46,478 nt of DNA from NCBI RefSeq assembly GCF_000719285.1, contig NZ_JOFS01000050.1:1-46478 (forward strand), read 5' to 3'. The notes below the pieces were generated by a model. That model had not been told where the DNA came from. It ran no database searches and saw only the letters and a list, made by a program, of their open reading frames with translations. Within the stretch, counting starts at the first letter, position 1; each line of letters starts with the position of its first letter. Below, in pieces: positions 40,787-46,478 of this stretch. This DNA comes from Streptomyces bicolor (lineage in GTDB: Bacteria > Actinomycetota > Actinomycetes > Streptomycetales > Streptomycetaceae). Position numbers and translations under genes: made by a program.

Positions 40787-41934
40787 GGCCCGCCCGGCGC
40801 CGTTGGGCGTGGTGGGGGTGTGTGGTGGCGGCGTTGCTGTTCGCCGCCGTGTGCTGTGCCGCGCCGGCAGGCATCGCGATCACCGCGTACGTCGCGTTAA
40901 AAACAGGTGCGCAGAACGGCGGGGGGATCGCCGAAGGCGGGACGGCTGCCGGCATCCCGCCGCGGATGCTGACCGCGTACAAGAAGGCCATCCAGCAGGT
41001 CGGCAAGCATGTGCCGAAGTGCCGGGGCATGCGCTGGCCGATCCTCGCCGGGATTGCCAAGGTCGAATCCCACCACGCCACCGGCCGCAACATCACCGAC
41101 AACGGCGACATCCGCCCCAAGATCTACGGGGTGCTCCTCAACGGCTCCGGTGCCGGCGGCAACACCACCGTCTTCCCGGACACCGACGGCGGCAAGTGGG
41201 ACGGCACCGCGAACGCAGAGCGTGCCGTCGGCCCCTTCCAGTTCCTGCCCTCCACGTGGGAGGGAGTCGGCGAGGACGCAGGCGGTGACAAGATCGCCGA
41301 TCCGCACAACGCCGATGACGCCGCGCTCGGCGCCGCAATCTACCTGTGCGGCAACGGGCGGGACCTGACCAAGAGGGACCAGCTCAAGGCCGCGCTCTTG
41401 CAGTACAACCACTCGAACGAGTACGTCGCCAACGTGCTCGGCTGGATCGACCAGTACACGGCCGTCGCCAAGGGCCCGGACCTGAAGGACGTCACGGGGA
41501 AGGTCCGCACCGTCATCGAGGCCGCGCTCTCCCAGCGAGGTGTCCCGTACTCGTGGGGCGGCGGCAACGCCAGCGGCAAGTCGTACGGCATCTGTTGCTC
41601 GCCCGGCGGGAAGAGCGGCACGAGCATCAAGGGCTTCGACTGCTCGGGGCTGACGGTGTACGCCTTCGCGCAGGCCGGCGTCACCCTGCCGCGCGTCGCG
41701 TCCACCCAGGCCGGTGTCGGCCAGCGGATCCCCGCCAGCCTCGGCACCAGCGCGCTCAAGCCCGGGGACCTCGTCTTCTACGCCGGCATCCCCGGCCGCG
41801 ACTCCACGATCTATCACGTCGGTATCTACGTCGGCCATGGCCAGATGGTCAACGCTCCCCGCCCGGGCACCGTGGTGCGCCTGGACGCGGTCAACGCGAT
41901 GTCCGGCTATGCGGGAGGAGCACGGCTGCTGTGA
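40783..41934 (+). CDS. Bifunctional peptidoglycan hydrolase, transglycosylase plus NlpC/P60, 383 aa
   Basis: GTG 40783 (GTGA overlap). After an N-terminal hydrophobic signal/anchor (about residues 10-38) come a lytic-transglycosylase domain with catalytic-type Glu95 (AKVESHHATG) and GPFQFLPSTWE, and an NlpC/P60 domain: Cys287 (GFDCSGLTVYAF), His345 (YHVGIYVGHG) and a third polar residue after it. Such VirB1-type enzymes open the cell wall locally for the conjugation channel. All key residues are present. Confidence 0.85.
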   Translation: MRPARRRWAWWGCVVAALLFAAVCCAAPAGIAITAYVALKTGAQNGGGIAEGGTAAGIPPRMLTAYKKAIQQVGKHVPKCRGMRWPILAGIAKVESHHATGRNITDNGDIRPKIYGVLLNGSGAGGNTTVFPDTDGGKWDGTANAERAVGPFQFLPSTWEGVGEDAGGDKIADPHNADDAALGAAIYLCGNGRDLTKRDQLKAALLQYNHSNEYVANVLGWIDQYTAVAKGPDLKDVTGKVRTVIEAALSQRGVPYSWGGGNASGKSYGICCSPGGKSGTSIKGFDCSGLTVYAFAQAGVTLPRVASTQAGVGQRIPASLGTSALKPGDLVFYAGIPGRDSTIYHVGIYVGHGQMVNAPRPGTVVRLDAVNAMSGYAGGARLL

Positions 41935-42578
41935 CCACCACCCCACGCTCACCGCGTCTGCTGATGCTGAGCACCCTCATCCTCGCCGTCGCCGGCGCCG
42001 CCCTGCTGGGCGAGCCGCCCGCCCAGAAGCCACCGGCCCCGGCGACGTCGGCGACCGCGCACCCGACCACGGATCCGTCAACTGCGGCCCTGGCGCCCGA
42101 CGGCAAGCCCGCGGGCGCGATGGCTCCCTCCACTACGCCTGCCGCAACGGCCCCCTCGGCCCTCGCCTCCGCTCTGCCACCGCCCGGCGATGGCATGGCG
42201 GGCGACCTAGCCATCCAGCGGTCGCTGGAGGCGGCGTGGCCCGCCGACCTCCCCGCCGCCGACAAGCGGGAGCTGCTCACCGCCGGCCGCGCGGTGCTGC
42301 GCGCGGACGCCACCGGGATCGGCCGCGCGAGGTGGCCGGATGTCTTCGGCGACTCGGGTCCGGTGGTGGCCCCGGCATTCGCCACCGCCCGCTTCCGCAT
42401 CCAGGCCGCGATCGCCCGCCAGAGCGATCACGGCCCGAACAAGGCGGTGGTCCATCTGGTGTGGGCCGGCATGGACCGCGGCGGCACCTTCACCGACCTG
42501 CGCATCACCGACTGGTTCTTCACCCGCACCACTTCGAAGAAGGGAGCAGCGACGTGGACGCCGCAGCCCCGTACCTGA
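41931..42578 (+). CDS. Secreted or anchored protein of the transfer operon, 215 aa
   Basis: GTG 41931 (GTGA overlap). A signal peptide-like helix (about residues 9-28; LLMLSTLILAVAGAALLG) and a Pro/Ala/Thr-rich linker precede a folded domain of about 130 residues (LEAAWPADLPAADKRELLTA, then TARFRIQAAIARQSD and WFFTRTT). No lipobox Cys. Function unknown. Its last 25 nt overlap the next gene. Confidence 0.65.
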   Translation: MTTTPRSPRLLMLSTLILAVAGAALLGEPPAQKPPAPATSATAHPTTDPSTAALAPDGKPAGAMAPSTTPAATAPSALASALPPPGDGMAGDLAIQRSLEAAWPADLPAADKRELLTAGRAVLRADATGIGRARWPDVFGDSGPVVAPAFATARFRIQAAIARQSDHGPNKAVVHLVWAGMDRGGTFTDLRITDWFFTRTTSKKGAATWTPQPRT

Positions 42579-45184
42579 CGGAGCGAGCCGACAGCACGGC
42601 GTATGGTCAGGTACTCGGCCTGTTCACCGGCCTGGCTGGCGCCGCCGCCTGGCTCTACGACCACTGGTATCTGCTCGCCCTGGCCATCGCCGCGTGCTGG
42701 GGCGCGGGCGGGCTGGTGGTGCGCCGGCTCGCGGCCACGGCGTCGGCCGAGCGGATGGCCCTGGAGCTCGTCTCCACCCGGCACTTCGACCCGAGCCTGG
42801 AGGAGATCTTCCGCCGAGGTGTCCAGCTCGCCCGCGCCTCCACAGCCATGCCCTGGTGGGCGCCCCGCCGGGCGAAGGCCGTGCAGATCCGGCTGCGCGC
42901 GGACGGCAGTGCGCCGCTGCGCTACCGCATCGAAGGACCGGCCGGTGGTGAGCGGCTGTTGTCCATCACCCCGTTCGGGCCGGACGTCACCGTCAACCGG
43001 GCCCGGCCGATGATCGACAAGCCGCGCACACACACCGTGCGCGCCGAGTTCATCCTGCGAGGCAAGCCCACTTCTCCGCTGCGGGAGGTGCCGCTCACCC
43101 CCGACCCGCTCCAGCCGCTCGTCGACGCCGTGGCCGACCTGCGCCCCGAACTCGGCGACCTCGCCGAGATCCGCCTCGACATCCAACGCGCCCCCAAGTG
43201 GGCGCTCAGGGCCCGGCGCCTGCAGCTGATGAGCGCCGCGCGCCAGACCGAACGCCGGGAGGCCCAGCGGGCCGGACGCTGGCTGCGGCAGGACGCCAGC
43301 GGCATCGAGGACTCCCTTACCTGGCAGCTGCAGCAGCTGCTCAGTGACAAACCCGGCCTGGGATCCGGGCGGCGGCTGGTGATGCCGCCGGTGCCCCGCC
43401 GGGTGGAGCCGACCGAGGCGTTGGGCAAACTCGCCGAGGACGACCACCTGGTGCGGGTACAGCTGCTGGTGATGTGCGCCTCGAACACCGAGGGCCGCGC
43501 CCAGGCGAGGCTCGCCCAACTCCAGGCCGCACTCGATGTGTTCGGCGGCCGCTCCCGGTGGGCCATGCGCGGCTGGCGGATCGGACCGTGGCGGATCGGC
43601 GCCGACCACTGGCCCACCCGACGCGGCTTCGAACGCCGCTGGAATCTGGGGCACTGCCAGCCGCCCCGCCCGAACTGGGCGCGGCTGGATGAGCTGATCG
43701 GGCTGCTCAAGCCGCCCACCGTCCACTGCCGGCTTCCGCTGCTGGCCGGTGATCTGCCGACGTTCGAGTTCGGGGATCCTGAGCTGCTGCTGCAGGGCAT
43801 CTACCAGGGACCCGACGGCCGCGAGCGGCTGGTGGCCACCTACGCCGAGGAGACCCTGTTCGAGGTCGGAGTCGGCAAGGCGGGCGGCGGCAAGACGGAA
43901 CGCGCCCTGGCACAGGCGATCGGCTGGGCGCACGCGGGCGGCGGACTGGTCTTCGTCGACCCGCACCGCGACTCCTGGCCGCGCGCCCTGCCGTTCCTCG
44001 CACACGATCACCTGATGCCGCGGATCGCACTGATCGACCTCGCAGGTCTCGGCCCCAACCCGCGCGTGAGTTCGTGGAATCCGCTCGGCATGCACCACGG
44101 GCAGGCCGCCCACGAGGTCGTCGAGGCGATCGCCGACGCCTACGCTGCTGCACTGGCCTGGGACGACGCGACAGCCCCCCGCGCGCTGACCATCCTCACC
44201 GCCGCACTCGCCGTCCTGGTCGCAGTCAACGAGGCCACCTGCCAGGCCGGTCGGCCAGGCGACCAGGCCACCATCTTCCACGTTCGGTCCCTGCTCACCG
44301 ATGCTGCCTTCCGCACCGCTGCGCTCGCCGCCGTAGCGGACCGGCTGGATGCAGAGACCCGCTCCTGGTGGCAGACGGTGTTCCCGACCCTGCCGCCCGA
44401 CGCGTTCGCCGTCGTCCTCAACCCGATCGCCCGCCTGGCCGCCAACCCGGTAACCCGCGCCTTCCTCGGCCAGCCGGCCGGCGTCTACCACATCCGCGCA
44501 GCCATGGACACGGGGATGATCGTGTGGGTGTGCCCGGGCGGCAACGGACCCACCGACCGCCTCCTTAGCGCGCTGCTCGCCCGCGATCTGCTGCGGGCCG
44601 CTCGCTCGCGGCGTGACACACCCGAAGCCAAGCGGGTGCCGTTCCGCCCGTACTTTGACGAGCTGATCACGCTGACCGGCGCGGCCCCGGAGACCATCGC
44701 CGCGATGTTCGAGGACTTACGCAAGTACAAGTGCCACGTCCACGGCATGACCCAGCTGCTGTCCCGCCTCCCCACCCCGGTACGGCTGTCCTTGGTGCAG
44801 AACGCCTCCACGCTGGCCACCACCGCCGGTTCCAAGTCTGCGATCGCGCCGATTACCGCCGAATGGGGGGACAACCCCAGCCCCGACCGGGTCGCCACCA
44901 TGAACCGGTTCGAGCACTACGTCTCCATGAACGTGTACGGCCGCCGTATCGGGCCCGTCCAGCTGCGCGGACCTCATCTCGACGACGTCTTCGCCCACCT
45001 GGCCCGCCCCAAGGACGTCCCCGCCCTGGAGCGGGCCGCGCGCGCGAACGCCCAGGCACGCCCGCTGGACCAGCTCACCGACCGCGCCGCGAAACAACTG
45101 GGCCGCGTCACCGCATTCCTCGCCGCACACGCCCCTGCCGGCGGTGCTGCCGTCCGTCTGTCGAAGGACAACGAATGGAACTGA
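42554..45184 (+). CDS. TraG/VirD4/HerA-like conjugation ATPase, 876 aa
   Basis: GTG 42554 follows AAGGGAGC. One or two membrane helices (about residues 18-55; FTGLAGAAAWLYDHWYLLAL) anchor the protein, then a 380-residue region, then a P-loop GVGKAGGGKTERAL (about 439-451), FVDPHRD, and FDELITLTGAAP (a Walker B-like acid) with a helicase-type C-domain (MTQLLSRLPT, NASTLATTAG). Such proteins couple DNA to the secretion channel. It is the largest motor in the operon after VirB4. It overlaps the next gene by 10 nt. Confidence 0.72.
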   Translation: MDAAAPYLTERADSTAYGQVLGLFTGLAGAAAWLYDHWYLLALAIAACWGAGGLVVRRLAATASAERMALELVSTRHFDPSLEEIFRRGVQLARASTAMPWWAPRRAKAVQIRLRADGSAPLRYRIEGPAGGERLLSITPFGPDVTVNRARPMIDKPRTHTVRAEFILRGKPTSPLREVPLTPDPLQPLVDAVADLRPELGDLAEIRLDIQRAPKWALRARRLQLMSAARQTERREAQRAGRWLRQDASGIEDSLTWQLQQLLSDKPGLGSGRRLVMPPVPRRVEPTEALGKLAEDDHLVRVQLLVMCASNTEGRAQARLAQLQAALDVFGGRSRWAMRGWRIGPWRIGADHWPTRRGFERRWNLGHCQPPRPNWARLDELIGLLKPPTVHCRLPLLAGDLPTFEFGDPELLLQGIYQGPDGRERLVATYAEETLFEVGVGKAGGGKTERALAQAIGWAHAGGGLVFVDPHRDSWPRALPFLAHDHLMPRIALIDLAGLGPNPRVSSWNPLGMHHGQAAHEVVEAIADAYAAALAWDDATAPRALTILTAALAVLVAVNEATCQAGRPGDQATIFHVRSLLTDAAFRTAALAAVADRLDAETRSWWQTVFPTLPPDAFAVVLNPIARLAANPVTRAFLGQPAGVYHIRAAMDTGMIVWVCPGGNGPTDRLLSALLARDLLRAARSRRDTPEAKRVPFRPYFDELITLTGAAPETIAAMFEDLRKYKCHVHGMTQLLSRLPTPVRLSLVQNASTLATTAGSKSAIAPITAEWGDNPSPDRVATMNRFEHYVSMNVYGRRIGPVQLRGPHLDDVFAHLARPKDVPALERAARANAQARPLDQLTDRAAKQLGRVTAFLAAHAPAGGAAVRLSKDNEWN

Positions 45185-46089
45185 CCGCTACCCAGCCCAA
45201 GGACCGTGCTGCAGCAGGCTTCACACCCAGCCCTGCCGAGCCCCTCAAGCATCAGCTCCTGGCCACCCTCGCCCAGCACCGCATGGCCTCCACCCACCAA
45301 CTGCACGTCCTGCTGCGGCCCGACCGCTCCCGCCAGTCCGTCTCACAGCGGCTGAACGAACTGCGCGGCCAGCGCCTCGCCGACTTCGTCGTCCTGCCCC
45401 AGTCCCATCGCACCCGGGTCTGGTACCTCACGCCGAAGGGCGCCCGCCTCACACGGGACTGGCCCGCCCTGCGCGGCCGCCCGCCGTATCCGATCACCTC
45501 GGCCACGGCCGCCTCGCTGAAAACCCCGCACACCCTCACCGTCCTGCGCACCCACCTCGTGTTCGTCGCCGATGCCCGCCGGCGCGGCGACGAACACGGT
45601 CACCTGGACTGGACGCCTGAGGTGGTCCACTCGATCGGCGACGGAGAGAAGGTCGTGGCCGACGCGGTCATGCACTACACCCTCACAGACGGCCAACACC
45701 GGCGGAAGCTGCGGGCGTTCATCGAGGTCGACCGCGCCACCATGAGCAGCGAACGCCTGGCCGCCAAGCTGATCGAATACGCGAGATTGTGGGCGTACCA
45801 GCCACAGACCGCCGGCCGACACCGGCAAACGACCCAGCCCGGATGGCTGCGCTGGTACCCGGTGTTCCCCCGGATCCTCTTCGTGCTGACCGGCGCCAGG
45901 CATCAGGCGATGAACAACCGCATCAGCGACCTCAAAGCCATGACCGCCCACCACCCACTCGTGACCGCCCTCGCCCGCAACGTGCCGCTCGCAGCGGCCT
46001 TGTTGGACGACCTCGAACAGCACGGCCCCACCACGGACGTGTGGACACCACTGACCGGCGGCCCACCCCGCCCATGGACCGAACTGTGA
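45175..46089 (+). CDS. Replication-relaxation family protein 2, 304 aa
   Basis: ATG 45175 lies inside the end of the coupling ATPase. The product is a close paralogue of the protein at 17742-18665, sharing FTPSPAEPL/LAPSPAEPL, RGRPPYPITS-TAASLKT-HTLTV, EVDRATMSSERLAAKLI and WYPVFPRILFVLTGA almost without change. It carries the same N-terminal winged helix. As the last gene of the transfer operon it is a good candidate for the DNA-processing step. The 13-base string GGCCGAATGTCGC follows both copies a short way after their stops. Confidence 0.78.
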   Translation: MELTATQPKDRAAAGFTPSPAEPLKHQLLATLAQHRMASTHQLHVLLRPDRSRQSVSQRLNELRGQRLADFVVLPQSHRTRVWYLTPKGARLTRDWPALRGRPPYPITSATAASLKTPHTLTVLRTHLVFVADARRRGDEHGHLDWTPEVVHSIGDGEKVVADAVMHYTLTDGQHRRKLRAFIEVDRATMSSERLAAKLIEYARLWAYQPQTAGRHRQTTQPGWLRWYPVFPRILFVLTGARHQAMNNRISDLKAMTAHHPLVTALARNVPLAAALLDDLEQHGPTTDVWTPLTGGPPRPWTEL

Positions 46090-46148
46090 CACGGCATCAG
46101 AAGGTCACGGCCGAATGTCGCAGCCCTGCAACACTGACCAAACCCCCC

Positions 46149-46178
46149 TTGAGATTTGCTTACGCGAAGCAGTAGGTT
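46149..46178 (+). promoter_or_regulatory. Promoter of the last small gene
   Basis: TTGAGA (46149-46154), an 18-bp spacer and TAGGTT (46173-46178) form a typical actinobacterial housekeeping promoter in the AT-richest stretch of the window's right end. It differs from the left-arm TATTAT family. Confidence 0.55.
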
Positions 46179-46241
46179 TCCCTCACACCAGCAGACTCGC
46201 ACATCAAAACACGACGTCATCAACAAACATGAGGATGCAAG

Positions 46242-46469
46242 GTGACACCCACAACCCACATCATTCGCAAAGACGAAACCGCCTTAGCCGTTGCCTGGCC
46301 CGCCGCCACACTGTCCGTGACACACCTCGACGACGCCCTCGTCCTCAACGCCGGCAGCGACTACGACCCCGACGACCTCAACCTCGTACGCCGCCAGCTC
46401 CCCCACCGCCACATCACCCTCGACGGCGACACCATCACCATCTGGCCCCGCCCCCGGGAACACCAGTGA
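46242..46469 (+). CDS. Hypothetical protein, 75 aa
   Basis: GTG 46242 has GAGGATGCAAG upstream. The short beta-rich product (HIIRKDETALAVAWPAATLS, then HLDDALVLNAGSDYDPDDLN) has no recognised motif and no membrane segment. It has its own promoter and ends 9 nt before the window end, so a longer operon may continue outside. Confidence 0.55.
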   Translation: MTPTTHIIRKDETALAVAWPAATLSVTHLDDALVLNAGSDYDPDDLNLVRRQLPHRHITLDGDTITIWPRPREHQ

Positions 46470-46478
46470 ACCACCACA

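Noticed and set aside
41346..41930. Upstream extension of the secreted protein gene at 41931
   Set aside because: The open frame upstream is out of phase with the NlpC/P60 gene, which has all catalytic residues; the GTGA overlap at 41931 is the natural start.
42428..44491. A 687-codon minus-strand frame opposite the TraG/VirD4-like gene
   Set aside because: Its length only reflects the codon structure of the sense gene; the sense frame has a P-loop and membrane anchor.
1..46478. Circular junction or linear telomeres at the window ends
   Set aside because: The two ends are both CA-rich but show no overlap long enough to prove circularity, and no terminal palindromes typical of Streptomyces telomeres.

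Overview
The window reads as an actinobacterial, most likely Streptomyces, extrachromosomal or integrative conjugative element: very high GC, strong G/C third positions, GTG starts, ATGA/GTGA overlaps, no chromosomal housekeeping operon, but SSB, ParB-like, DUF932, replication-relaxation and type IV secretion genes. I see no integrase and no proven telomere or circular junction, so plasmid versus integrated element stays open.

Left arm (1-17.4 kb): short plasmid-type genes in small operons, anchored by DUF932 (1494-2669), a ParB-like protein (8745-10250) and SSB (13252-13722). At least five, perhaps seven, operons begin with the same promoter type, a (T/C)ATTAT -10 box. The best copies carry a GCAGGTCAGGG element 37-38 bp upstream of the -10 and several have a GC-rich leader hairpin. 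A six-copy CGCAAC iteron array lies at the left end, and a tRNA-Ile(UAU) plus a degenerate tRNA-like gene lie at 5.5-6.2 kb. Many small genes here are broken by frameshifts or nonsense codons, while the plasmid-core genes are intact.

Centre (17.4-33.1 kb): a predicted three-way-junction fold and TGGTCGGGG repeats precede a replication-relaxation gene. Next is an apparently complete lasso-peptide locus: a divergent HTH/TPR regulator, two precursor peptides with different cores, an asparagine-synthetase-like cyclase, a one-piece leader-binding plus protease protein, and an ABC exporter. A minus-strand block follows with a HTH protein carrying a duplicated N-terminal domain (possible replication initiator) and membrane proteins. 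Then come an alpha/beta hydrolase, an IS630-type transposase remnant and an intergenic region with a 22-bp inverted repeat and many TGCGCA sites.

Right arm (33.1-46.5 kb): a tightly coupled operon for a type IV secretion-like conjugation machine (TcpC-like, small membrane proteins, VirB4-like ATPase, VirB6/TrbL-like channel protein, transglycosylase/NlpC-P60 hydrolase, secreted protein, TraG/VirD4/HerA-like ATPase). It ends in a second replication-relaxation paralogue. No classical relaxase and no FtsK-like TraB is visible; the replication-relaxation proteins are the best candidates for DNA processing.
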